DNA from: Epiperipatus broadwayi | Lineage: Eukaryota; Onychophora; Udeonychophora; Euonychophora; Peripatidae | Assembly (NCBI GenBank): GCA_028023455.1 | Contig: JAQFVV010000064.1 | Coordinates: 3,479,710-3,543,709 of the forward strand | DNA: 64,000 nt | Reading direction: 5' to 3' | In this document: positions 1 through 10,939 of the stretch, one piece after another | Numbering within the stretch: position 1 is the stretch's first letter | How the letters are laid out: every line of letters begins with the position of its first letter | Notes under the pieces: model-generated | Seen by the model: only the letters and a program-made list of their open reading frames with translations | Database searches by the model: none | What the model was told of the DNA's origin: nothing | Program-made: the position numbers and the translations under genes

Positions 1-1980
1 GAGTGTCATCTTGAACACTGGGAAAATCCATAGAAGAAATTTGAATACCCTTCAGCATTTCTAAAGCTATACCATGATTAGCTCTGCTGAGTAAAAGAAA
101 TCATGTCTCATTGTCTATCAAAATTTGACCCTCTTAAAATGTATCTTCAAACAATATATTGACTTTACCATAAATAGCTTGCTAAATTTAAATGGTAAAA
201 AATTAAGAGAACAGAGGCCAAATTAAATGAAATATTTATTACACAGTAATAAACTCACTAGCAAATTAAACACAATACAATCATATAGCCTGAATTCTAG
301 TTAATTTATTACTACTAACAATAATACAACTAATAATAAAACTTATAAATATTTACTTGAATTTTGATATACAAAATGTAAAACAAGAAAGTAATTATAA
401 TTTTTACCACATGTTAGATGACCATCTCTATGAAATCTTTTGACAGTCTTTTATTAAAAATTTTTGGCTGAAGGTCATTTTTGATTGACCTCAACATTTT
501 TCCAGTCTTCTTTGGTTTTCTTAATTTTGGTATTATTCTATTCTCATAGATTTCTCTGATTTTTCTTGAGACAAATAAAGGTTTTAGAATTCTTTATCTG
601 GCTTTATACTATAGAAATAAACTCAGACCCAGTTACTTACAAAGGCTATACTTTAACATTCTTCGTAAGAGATGGCTTCCATATAATATATTTTAGCAAG
701 CACTTTATAGTTTAGGACAATACTTTTTAGCAACAGTAGGTTAAGCTCAGTCACATTTCATGCTTTTTATGATGCTCTCCAGATAACTAACTAGGGACTA
801 TATTGTTTCCAGATGAATGGACATATCCAGGAATTCAGCAATGCATCGCCATCAAAACTCTATAACTGGATTTTATTCATCACACATGGTCTACTGAATC
901 AATATGAAGTTCAATGAACAGCAATCACAGATATAATTTACAAAGATAGTTTGGCTGAGTAAAGAATAAATACGAGAAATTGTAATAATAAAAACGTTAA
1001 TGCTCTTTTATATACAAACTAACTATTGTCTACGTTGAGTCACCTAACTTCACTTTTTATTTTTTTTTTCATTTTAATTAATTAAAAACAAAATTATCTA
1101 ATCTGATTATGGTAAAAATTCATAAATGACAATCTGATTAGGTTTTTTTAAATAATAATGTACATTTTTTCTAATTATAGCACTTCATAAATTAATGAAA
1201 CAAAAATTAATTAAATCTTTACCCTTTGAGCCCGAAGTGCCCCTGCGAGCCCCTGAACAAAAATTTAGACTTTCAACTGAGTTTGCACAGAATCAGTAAG
1301 TAGTACCCTTACGGTTCTCAGATCATTCAATCCGCCATCTTGTTACGATTAAAATGAGCTATAATTTTTATTTTTACAATAAAATTTGGATTTTTTATGA
1401 AAGTTTTTGTAAAATACAATTTTTAATATTTTTATTTTGTTTTTTAGATTTAATAACCATAAATATGATTTACAGTCCATTGAACTTGTTTTACAGTGTA
1501 ATAATTACATTCATTTACGTAAGGGCTTTTATAAGCCCTCTTAGTAGAAACAAATTTTTTTGTAAAAAAAAGTTAAAAGCTTAAAAAAAAGATTATATCT
1601 AAAACATATAAGGATTACTGTTGGATTTATTTATAATAATAATAACTTTTGATGTCTTCATAATTGGATTCAAATTTGAAACTGATGCTAACATTTAGAC
1701 AGGATTCTGTATTTGCATTCGTTTTATTATTTTTTTTTTATTATTATTATTATTGTTTTCTATAATTAAATATAATTAAAAGTAATATATATGATATAAT
1801 ACAGGTGAAATAATATAAAAATGTTTATTTTAATATTTTTCTGACCTAGTTTTAGAACTCTCTTTTTATAAAAACAATAAACTTTTAGATAAAAAGCACA
1901 TTTGAAATGTAAAATCTTTTACTTCAATTTGTTTTCTGATCTACTTTTTATTACTTTTTTAATATATAAATATAGATATA
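1..1980. other. AT-rich intergenic DNA, no gene recognised
   Basis: Long A/T runs dominate and there is no frame with recognisable protein similarity. A short patch at about 1,220-1,345 is richer in G+C than its surroundings and reads like part of an old repeat. The minus strand between about 420 and 560 has a basic, weakly protein-like frame, but no family could be assigned. A small palindrome lies near 1,523-1,541 (agggcttttataagccct). Confidence 0.6.
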
Positions 1981-3740
1981 ATATATTGTAACGGGAGAAT
2001 GATCTTAGATTCGCATATACTGACCACGAGGGCGCCACTAGTCCAAAAATCGGAACTAAACATTTATTTTAAGGGTGGACAAGATATGCGAACCAAAATG
2101 CGCTGAATTAAACTCAGGGAGAAACAAGATATCTTAAGTATTGTTTAGACAGCTGAGAAATCAAAGCACAAAGACAAACATCAGCCAAATTAAGTTTAAA
2201 CAAGTTTACATGAAAATCAATAGGGTTATCTCAGGCATGTACCAGAAAGACAAAACGCAATTCTGTCAGACTTACCGACTCTCTAATAACGAATTCTACA
2301 GGGAGGAAACAATTTCATTCAGCAGAAGATTCACCAAAACATTGGATTTCACTTTCAGATACTTAAACAATATATTCCCAAAACAAATCAACGAAACGAG
2401 CACCGGCAAGCTTTCCGAGGTCCGCAAAATGTGACGACCCACGAATGTCATCTGTTGGTAGAAGCTGCACCTATTATTACGTTTAAAATGAAGGTGATTG
2501 ATTTGCCTCAAGAACAACCGCAAAATATGATTGACAATGAAAAGAAAACAAACAATTAAGACTGGCAAATCTCCAACCAAACGATTGGCGAAAACTAATC
2601 TAAAAATTAAAGATCTCACTAGGAGACAAGTAAATTATTAGAAAATTAGTTATGTCTGCCCCAGCATTTAAAGAAAATGAATTACCTATAATTAAAAAAT
2701 AAATTTATGACACAAGTTGTGAGTACACGCTCTAATAAATTTTCAGCTATACAAGTAAATACAAAATAAATCTATTGGAGAGTGCACATGAGTATGAAAA
2801 TAGGAAAGCTATAAATACTTTAGCAGCAAAAGTCTCTCTCACCTGTAATTTACAAAAGGGATAAATATTGTCTCCCTGCTGGCGGCTTAAAAAAAATTAC
2901 AAAGCAAAAACAATTATAGTTTCCGCTTTCAGAGATGTAAGAAATGAAGACTATGAAAATAAGGTCACCAGCCAAAAGATTTGGTGGTTTGCAAAAGCGC
3001 AAACACAGTATTTAAAATTAATTTGGGCTACTAAAATAATTACAGGTAAGCATAAAAATAGAAAAACTCATACATCACTCTCCAATGAACAACAACTGAA
3101 AGCAAACGTGGAATCTTAAAACTAAGATTCCAAGACACACGGCAAAGTACAATAAAAGAGAATAAATATAGCTAATCAAAATGAAGTTAAATATTAATTT
3201 ATGAATACAGATTTATAATTAGATTGTGCGGAGATTTAATGAAAAGAAATTTACCCTGGAAAGAATAAAAGAAAATTTCATCTTACGATAAAGCCCAGTT
3301 CACATAGAGTGCGCATGTTTGTCTTTAGTTTATTTTCAGGTCCTTTGACAGCGGCAAGGTAGAGGTAGTATTTATTTTAGAGGCTCATGGCATGACTGAA
3401 GGAGAGCTGGCAGGCGTGGATCCGTCCTTTGTGTAAATTAGCAAGACATTCTAATGATGGCAAAACTCATAGCGGTAGATTTTGATATCTGGCATAGTAA
3501 CGAACTTTGTCGATAATGGTTTAAATTTTTAGCAGGAATTAAATGTCCGAACTGCTATCCAAAATGGTGTGACTCTCAGCAGGCCTTAATCCAAGTGTGT
3601 ATCCTCTTACCGAACCTCCTCTATCTAAAAATTTGGCGGGCTATCCTCCTCGCTACATTTCCCATGAAAAACTTTCATTAGTCTCTAATTCTATATCTCC
3701 TGTAGGGCAAATATTAATTTCCCGTTCAATCTAATTTAAG
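1981..3740. other. GC/CpG-richer patch of unknown origin with weakly coding-like frames
   Basis: This stretch is noticeably less AT-rich than both flanks and contains CpGs that are rare elsewhere. It opens with tgtaacgggag near 1,987, a beginning that could suit an LTR, but no second copy of that end is seen in the window, so an LTR element cannot be claimed. Plus-strand frames between 2,141 and 3,119 encode basic, polar, Cys-poor peptides broken by stops; none matches a family I know. It may be a decayed mobile element or an unrecognised exon-bearing region. Confidence 0.3.
3580..3734 (+). other. Open coding-like segment ending in a stop, possible terminal exon or TE remnant
   Basis: About 50 codons stay open up to a TAA at 3,732-3,734 and encode a Pro/Ser/Leu-rich peptide (for example PSVYPLTEPPLSKNLAGYPP). 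The frame begins just after a plausible splice acceptor (tctcag, AG at 3,578-3,579); an in-frame TGA lies a few codons upstream, so a spliced 3' exon is the only way to extend it. There is no ATG to start it. A second frame over the same DNA has a Cys-rich patch (CPNCYPKWC near 3,546). No family is recognised and chance is a fair alternative. Confidence 0.18.
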
Positions 3741-3858
3741 AATTCCATCCAGGGATTATTGAAACAAAAACAACAACACAATTAAACTTCAGCTTTTTTA
3801 GAATTAACTTTAAAAATATGACTAAAATAAAAGCAACAGGAATATATAATTAGCAAGT

Positions 3859-3972
3859 TTGCCTGTTTTTAATCAAATTGATTAAAACAGGCGGTGAAAG
3901 TAAACTATTTTAAAATCAATTTTATAAACAAAGTAGTGAAAGTAAACTATTTTAAAATCAATTTTATAAACA
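3859..3972. repeat. Hairpin followed by a 42-bp tandem duplication
   Basis: Positions 3,859-3,893 form a hairpin with arms gcctgtttttaatcaa and ttgattaaaacaggc. The arm end attaaaacaggc is the same as the outer part of family A foldback elements found later in the window. Directly after it, a 42-bp unit starting gtgaaagtaaactatttt is repeated at 3,894 and 3,936 almost without change, so the duplication is fairly recent. Confidence 0.7.
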
Positions 3973-3974
3973 TG

Positions 3975-5010
3975 AAAATGATCTATTTTACATATAAACG
4001 CGTATGTGTTTTAAATAATAATAAAAGTAATTTAGCATTAGACATTTAATGAAAATGAAGTTGTTTTTCCCTTATTAATTTTAGTAATAAAACCATTGAA
4101 TCAGAAATCAATCCGGTTCAATATATATGATTTAATACAGTTGAAATAATATAAAAACGTTTTTTTGAATTATTTTTCTCACCTAGTTTATAACTCTTTA
4201 TTATATATATACACATACAAAAAGAATTTATATACGATAGAATTTGATATATACATATAGAAAACAATATATATATATATACGATAGAATTTTAGACAAT
4301 ACATTTGAATAATATAAAAGCATGCACATCCACACTCATCATATACTGAGACATCCACTCTCATATTTCATCTCCCACACACATATATAATCAGTGTTCA
4401 TAATAAATTTGTTTATTTTGATAGTTATTGATTTTTCTTGTTCATTTTACCTTGGAGAAATTTTTGTTTGATATTTATTTTTTGAGTACATTTTATTTAG
4501 TTGAAAAGAATACACATTTTAGGTCACACACTATTTTTCACTAATATAATATAATAAAAGTAATATATAATATTATACTATACTATACATTACTATATAA
4601 TTTACTAAAGTTCTCAACATCTTGTAAATTATTTCTGTTATTTTTTCCCCCACCAAAAACCAAACATATTTCTAACAGATACCTGCATGCAAGGACAACC
4701 AAACATTTCTAGCATATACTCTGTTATAAAAGTAGAACATGTAGGGCAGCTAGTAAAAATGGAACTTACCAATCACACTATTTTTGTAATTTTTGCATAG
4801 AAAAATTATCTCCGGTATGACATTATATATCATTTTTTTCAGCATTTTGAGACGCATGTGATGAAGGTGTCTATGAAATTGTAATTTTAAGTTATACCTT
4901 GCAAAATTGAGAATTTGTGAACCAATGTAAAAATAAATATGTTTAAAAATACAAAAAATCTTTTTTAATTATTTTTTTTTGGTAATGACTATTTTATCAG
5001 CTTTATTACA
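3975..5010. other. AT-rich intergenic DNA with short AT/AC microsatellites
   Basis: Alternating TA/CA tracts occur near 4,200-4,290 and 4,540-4,600. No coding frame or recognisable RNA gene was seen. The only structure is low-complexity sequence up to the left edge of the RTE element. Confidence 0.6.
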
Positions 5011-5016
5011 TTCTTT

Positions 5017-5088
5017 CATATTTGCACTTATTAAAAATGTATATATATATCTCATATTTGCACTTATTAAAAATGTATATATATATCT
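5017..5088. repeat. Perfect 36-bp tandem duplication at the left edge of the RTE element
   Basis: The unit beginning catatttgcacttattaa and ending in a short TA run occurs at 5,017 and again at 5,053 without a mismatch through the TA run. It abuts the point where recognisable endonuclease coding sequence starts, so it marks or obscures the left insertion junction. Confidence 0.85.
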
Positions 5089-6093
5089 TCATATTCCTTC
5101 TTTTCTTCATAAATTCTCTAGTCTCAGTAGAAATTTTATTAGTCAATTGCTGCTTTTTTCTACCAGCTATGTTTGTTGCAGTTTTTAAAAGTGTATCAGT
5201 TATTTTCATATTAATTTCATTCAAATCTGTATCATGTTCAAAATCTCCTAACACTTGAAACCTATTTGTAAGTTCTAATTTAAATTCATTAGAATGTTTC
5301 TGAAGATTAGGAATATCAACTGTAAATATTGTTTTTCTTAATAATTTTTGTCTTTCTAGTTTTACATTAACACGTAACTTACACCTTACTAATCGATGAT
5401 CACTTCCTGTGTTAAATTTATTAAGAACATTACAATCTTGAAATATGTATTTTCTGTTAGTCAAAATATAATCCAATTCTGCTGTACCTTCATTTGGATG
5501 CTTCCATGTCCATTTCCTTTTAACATTTTTTTCAAAAAATGAATTCATAATATAAAGTTTTTCTTTTTCTGTAAACTCCACAAATCTATGTCCTCTCTCA
5601 TTTCTATTACCATAACCAAAATTACCTACAGCAATTTCATCTTTCATTTGTCTACCAATTCTAGCATTAAAGTCTCCCATAACAATTTTAAAATGTTGTT
5701 TACTCTGTTCAAAGGCCTTTTGTACATCCATATAAAAATCTTCTACTACTTCATCACTATGAGAACTTGTTGGGGCATAAACCTGAATTATCTGCATTTG
5801 GTATCTGCTATTAAGTTGTATAACTAATCTTGCCACTCTCTCCGATACACCATCAATCTCCACAATATTGTTCTTCCACTTTTTATTTATAATGAATCCT
5901 ACTCCACTTGTATTTCCAATATGTGTGCCTTTATAATAGAGTATATGTCCACTTTTTAAATCAATTGTTTCTTCTCCTTTTCTTCTAACTTCACAAAGTC
6001 CAATAATGTCCCATTTAATATAAGACAGTTCTTCTTCTAATTCTTGCAATCTTCCTTCACTTGAAAGTGATCTGCAGTTGTAAGTACCTAAAT
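5085..6093 (-). pseudogene. RTE apurinic-like (EEP) endonuclease domain, inverted 5' half of a LINE ORF
   Basis: About 336 codons are open on the minus strand, starting at the residues LGTYNCRSL (codon at about 6,091). The EEP landmarks appear in order: TYN, the glutamate in IGLCEVRRKG, QVYAPTSSH, the catalytic MGDFNARIG, LDYILTNRK and the histidine in GSDHRLVRCKL. All expected metal- and phosphate-contact residues look present, so the domain itself is intact. Codons upstream of 6,093 belong to the flanking inverted junction and are not element sequence, so the methionine that opens the longer frame at 6,337 is artificial. The domain nicks target DNA for target-primed reverse transcription. 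It is cut off from its RT by the inversion and cannot make a full polyprotein. Confidence 0.9.
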
Positions 6094-6099
6094 AAAAAG

Positions 6100-7891
6100 T
6101 CGTCAAAAATGATGCATTAAAAAGAATTGAATATCTCGAATTTTGTAAAATGGTACGGAAAAGAGTTGAAAATGATATAAGAAAGTATAACTGTGAAATA
6201 GCAAGGAAAGCTGTAGAAGAAAATAAAAGTCTCAAAAATGTTAAACAACATTTTGGTATTGGTAGGAAATTTATATCTGCAATAAGAAAAAAAGATGGAA
6301 TTATTACTAAAAAGAGAGGGTAGAAGATTTTTATCAAGAATTATATAGTAATAAAGAACAAGTACCTCCTATATCTATTACATCTTCCGAATTGCCCAGA
6401 ATTTTAAATGAAGAAGTGAGACATGCAATTAAGTGTATGAAGAAAGCAAAGGCTCCAGGAAATGATGGAATTATAATTGATATATTAAAAGAAGCAGGTG
6501 AAGAAATAGAAACAATTTTAGCAAAGTTATATACCAAATGTCTAAATGATAAAGATGTACCGGAAGATTGGAAGAATGCAGTAATAATATTAATATTTAA
6601 AAAAGGTGATAAGGAAGATATTAGAAATTACAGACCTATCAGCCTTTTATCAGTTTTATATAAAATTTTTACCAAGATAATTACAACTCGTCTATAGAGA
6701 ACTTTGGATTTCCACCAACCAAGAGAACAAGCTGGATTTAAAAGTGGTTTTAGTACAATAGATCATATCCAGGTATTGAGAGAAGTCATAGAAAGGACAA
6801 ATGAATATGAGTTGTCATTATGTTTTGGATTTGTAGATTATGAAAAGGCATTCGATTCTATACACATTTCTTCAGTGATTAAAGCATTGGATCATCAAGG
6901 TATAGATCCAGGATATTGTCATATTTTAAAGAATATTTATAAAAATGCAACAGCAACAATTAGATTACATAATGATACTGGAAAAATCAACATTGAGAAA
7001 GGTGTAAGACAAGGTGACTCCATATCTCCAAAACTCTTTACAGCAGTGCTGCAAGAAGTATTTTGTGGATTAAAATGGGAAACTAAAGGAGTGAAAGTAA
7101 ATGGAGAGTATTTAAGTCATTTAGATTTCGCAGATGATGTAGTTGTTTTTGCAAATAATGCTTCAGAGCTGCAGGAAATGTTGCAGGAGTTAGCAGATGA
7201 AAGTAGAAAAGTAGGACTAAAGATAAATGTTAAAAAGACTAAAGTAATGTTTAATCGATTTGCTCAAAATATGAAAATAAAGATTGATTATGAAGAATTA
7301 GAAGAAGTTAACAGTTACAAATACCTTGGTCAGATTATTAATACAGATGGAAACATAATGGAGGAAATTAATCATAGAATTAAACTTGGTTGGAGTGCTT
7401 TTGGTAGAAATAACTTGATACTAAAAGGAAATATGCCTATGTGTTTGAAAAGGATGGTTTTTAACAAATGTGTTTTACCAGTTCTTACTTATGGATCTGA
7501 GACTTGGACACTTAATAGAAGAGCAATACAGAGACTTCAGACCACTCAAAGGAGTATGGAGAGATGTATGTTGGGAGTAACAAGAAGAGATCGAAAACGC
7601 AATGTATGGGTAAGACAACAAACAGGTGTTACTGACCTTATTGAAAAAATTAAAAGATTGAAATGGAGTTGGGCTGGACATATTGCTAGAAGAAATGATA
7701 ATAGATGGACAATTGAAATTTTAAACTGGATTCCAAGAGATTGTAAAAGACCCAGAAAGAGACCACATGTGAGATGGATGGATGAAATAAGAAAATGTGC
7801 AGGGGTGTTGTGGAGAAGAGAAGCTAAAGATCGGAGAAGATGGATTAAACTTGGAGAGACCTTCATCCTGCAGTGGATTGATAATGGTTGA
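6100..7891 (+). pseudogene. RTE reverse transcriptase, broken by a frameshift and one stop
   Basis: Linker residues from about 6,100 (KNDALKRIEYLEFCK) are followed by a frame break near 6,310-6,320. The RT then runs in one frame from about 6,320 to 7,891, apart from a single TAG at 6,695-6,697 (TTRL-stop-RTLDFHQPREQAGF). RT landmarks in order are [25 protein letters not shown], motif A (FVDYEKAFDS), motif B (GVRQGDSISPK), the catalytic FADD of motif C near 7,127-7,141, and KYLGQII. The conserved C-terminal region follows (GSETWTL, WAGHIARR, RPHVRWMDEI). The C-terminus resembles the RTE-like proteins common in invertebrates. Only two lesions in about 520 codons imply recent insertion. It cannot give a full-length enzyme because the endonuclease lies on the other strand. 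Confidence 0.92.
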
Positions 7892-7918
7892 TGATGATGA
7901 TGATGATATATATATATT
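7889..7918 (+). repeat. TGA-trinucleotide 3' tail of the RTE element, running into (TA)n
   Basis: Six or so ATG/TGA units follow the last sense codon and merge with a (TA)n run. The stop codon is the first unit of the tail, so the 3' untranslated region is essentially only the repeat. Copy 3 ends in the same trinucleotide (seen as tcatcatcatcat near 32,841), which confirms it as the family's own 3' end. Confidence 0.85.
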
Positions 7919-9946
7919 TATTGTAATAATTAGAAATTTCATTTAAAATTATATGTCCTGTAATTTTTTTTTGACATTCAAAATGGCCGTTCAGGTTTCT
8001 AGGGGTTATATCATATTTTAAAGTCCGAACTTTGGGGAAATATATGCAATTATCAGTTTAATTACTTAAAGAAAATATTTTTGCTGTTTTCTTTCTCTTT
8101 TAAAAAATAACTTTTCTAAAAAAAATGTATAATCAGTCTTAGTTATCTTTTTTAAAATCTGCAAACTAAAAGTAATTCTTTCTTTTTTTTAACATGTCTA
8201 ACTTTTTTTTCTTAATTCTTAAAACTGTCAGAAATCAAAACAAACACAATAATCATCTTTTATTATCATTTTTTGTTCTTTAAAACTATTATACTAAAAT
8301 AACTCCACTTAGACACTTCCTTTTTTTTAATTCTTTCATATAGCTTTCATTTTATTAGTGCCAACTACAGTTTGCTAATAAATCTCTATTTTTTTCAATG
8401 GAAAACAAGACTTAATTTCATTTAAAAAGATTTTTTGTAACTTCTAAAGCCAATAAGAATGCAATATTGAGGAAAATAACATTTATTGTGAAAATAGCTA
8501 CTGTTTGAAAAAAAATTAGTTATGCATGTTTTAATGTTAATTTGTACAAAGTTTAAACTAAGACTACGAAGTTTAAGATAGATCTCCCAAGTCCAATAGT
8601 ATTATGTCCTTGCATAAAGTTTTTGCAAACTGATTGCTTTTAGAAAAAGAACTGGAAGATCCTATATATTTAAAAGTAGTGTCAGGGTGCGACTTAGCTC
8701 TATACCTGCCAAGTTAATAGTTTAAAAGCTTTTTAGACTAATCATGAACTGTGCCATATCAAATTCACTGATGATTATTTGGCTATAAAGAAAGTCCCTA
8801 TGAAATGTGACCAAAAAAATTGAAGAAATCTTAGCTCTATAGTTATTGACAATGATGGTAATAAAGACAACAGCTTACTGTGATAACTTGTTTAATGAAC
8901 CAAACAATTTTCCATTTGTCTCACAACATTAATGTACACAAATCATATTGAATATCACACATGCGCTTCATAAAAATTAGTTTGCCCAGTAAAATATCAA
9001 TAATATGGGGGGGGGGGGGAAAGCACAAATGAAATGTACAACTTTATGTTTTCATTGTTTAATGATTTTTTAAAAAAATATTCTTTAAAAAGCCTATATA
9101 TAAAACTAAAATATTACATTAAAAAAATACGATTTACAAAATACACGAATCGATATAAAAATCCATTATATTTACTCTGTCTCCAGAATTATGCTAAGGT
9201 TTAACAGTCTGTTAGCCTTGAAACAAAAATGGAAAATACATACATTTTTATTACATTTTCTTTGACTGATTGGATAACTACCTAATAAAATATCTAATGA
9301 AAAGACTTTAATTTATCACACAATCTTGGTATTACTTGAAACACAACAATTAATCAGTATACAATTTCCTTGATAAAAATGAATGAGATTTCATCCATAT
9401 GTTGGGAGTCTACTTCTTCAGAGAAGGATTTTTTAAATACTGCTCAATATTTCCCAAAACTTATTTAATTTTTCCGCAATGAAAATCTTTACTATAATAT
9501 GTATAATCTATAGGATTATTTTATTTACACCCTATATAGAAATGTAGAGATACTTACAATCGTATGCCCAGCTATATTTGATAAAAAAAAATATTCTCTT
9601 GTAGGATATGTATTTTTGTCAATCAAGTTTGATGCCAGTAGCAGTTTGGGAGACCAGTTAAGATCACATCATGCCTAGAAACTCGGTTTTTATTTAAATA
9701 AACTTGCAACACTCACTTATTAAAGTTTGAATGTGAATTTTAGTATTAATTTAACTAAAGCTATATATAAATGTATCAGCTTAATTTTAATTGGCAAGGA
9801 AGAACTTATAATCTAACTCATTTTTAAATAATCTTGTCTTCAAATAGATATATTAAATATATAAATAATAATTAATTAAATGCCTCATTAAAATGTAATC
9901 TATAACATATATGCCCTCTATAAAAATTTATAGAAATTAATGGTCT
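7919..9946. other. AT-rich intergenic DNA; 13-base poly-G run at 9,007-9,019
   Basis: No coding frame or recognisable element was found. A run of 13 G at 9,007-9,019 stands out in such AT-rich sequence. The part from about 9,890 on is inverted relative to 10,620-10,690 and so belongs to the repeat that follows. Confidence 0.6.
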
Positions 9947-10276
9947 TATATATGGAAACATTTGATGAGAAATAAATTAACCTCTTGCATGTTTATTTGA
10001 AGGCAAGATGATTTAAAAATGAATTGTAATAAAAATTGTGCCTTATCAATTAATAGTAACCAATACAAAGAAGGTTTTATTTAAATTACCACTAAAATTT
10101 ACTTTCAAACATTAATGTCAAATTGGAGGTTCTGAAGCTATTTAAACAGAAACTGAGTTGCTATGTGCTGATGTGAATTTAATTAGTCATCAAACAGCTA
10201 ATGATGTCTAGTTTAATTGACAAAAATGTGTTCTGCAAGAGGTTAGTTGATTTTTCATCAAATATTTCCATATATA
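9947..10276. mobile_element. Short element with about 40-bp terminal inverted repeats
   Basis: The left end (tatatggaaacatttgatga, then aattaacctcttgca) is found inverted at about 10,233-10,276 (tgcaagaggttagttg, then tcatcaaatatttccatata). The 330-bp body has no coding frame, as expected of a MITE. A diverged direct copy of its middle follows at about 10,350-10,665, sharing blocks such as aattaccactaaaat and the sequence around gatgtgtt. The superfamily is unknown because no clear target duplication could be read. Confidence 0.6.
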
Positions 10277-10349
10277 AAATTGGTAATATTTTATATATTT
10301 TTAGGATGTAAATAAAATATTATAGATTACACATTTATGTGGTATTTAA

Positions 10350-10695
10350 TCAATTAATATTTAAAATGTGTATTTAAAGATAACATTATTTAAAAACGAG
10401 TTGAATTATAATGTCTATTTTTTCAATTAACATTAATTCAATACAAAGAAAAGTTTAGTTAAATTACCACTAAAATGTATTTTTAAACTTTGATATCAAG
10501 TTGAGCATTATTTAAATAGTTAAATAAAAACTGATGTGTTATCATTGATATAAACTCAACTGGTCTCTTGAGCAGCTGATGACATCAGATTTGATTGACA
10601 GAAATATGACCAGCAAAAAATTGATTTTTCATTAAACATTGCTTATATAAGATCACAAGTTTTTATAAATTTCTATAAAGAGCATAATTAAAAAA
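10350..10695. repeat. Diverged second copy of the 9.95-kb element
   Basis: Several blocks match the preceding element in the same order: caatacaaagaa, aattaccactaaaa, the aaactgatgtg region, then gattgacagaaat. The right end (10,620-10,690) is an inverted match to 9,900-9,970, so the two copies together form a larger inverted structure of about 800 bp. Confidence 0.5.
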
Positions 10696-10939
10696 AACAT
10701 TTGTGGTAATATATTCTAACCTTCACCTCGTGCACCTCCACTTCAGAATAGTATATGATATGAAATAAAACGGGTTCTATCTCAGTTAATAATTAATAAC
10801 TAAAATATTCAGCATTAAAATTAAAATATTTCACTAGCTCAAATTTAAAATACGAATAAGGTTCAGTTTATAAAAATAAATTAAATAAATATTTAATATT
10901 TTCATGAGACTTGAAGTGAAAATACAGGTGACAAGATAG

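Larger units (their letters stand above)
5053..7918. mobile_element. RTE-type non-LTR retrotransposon, copy 1, with 5' segment inverted
   Basis: The element has an endonuclease part on the minus strand (to about 6,093) and a reverse transcriptase part on the plus strand (from about 6,100 to the stop at 7,889-7,891). It has no separate gag-like ORF, and the stop codon TGA is itself the first unit of a TGATGA repeat tail. This one-ORF layout with a tiny 3' end closed by a microsatellite is typical of the RTE clade. Copy 2 (38.9-40.4 kb) reads through the same linker without inversion: both copies carry the residues KNDAL-RIEYL-FCK. The inverted segment ends and the direct segment begins at nearly the same element position, the signature of twin-primed insertion. 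Damage is light, so it is a young copy. Confidence 0.9.

Noticed and set aside
1987-2060. Possible LTR start (tgtaacgggag) and CTCF-like string (ccacgagggcgcc)
   Set aside because: No matching second LTR was found, and the string lacks a base needed for the CTCF core, so neither is called.
2296-2619. 107-codon minus-strand frame
   Set aside because: Hydrophobic low-complexity translation with no signal peptide or family; it overlaps an equally unsupported plus-strand frame.
5022-5258. Plus-strand open frames opposite the endonuclease (also 5,588-5,827)
   Set aside because: They are antisense shadows of the well-supported minus-strand endonuclease and have AT-driven composition.
7475-7942. 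Three minus-strand open frames over the RT C-terminus
   Set aside because: They lie opposite the conserved plus-strand RT residues and show no domain of their own.
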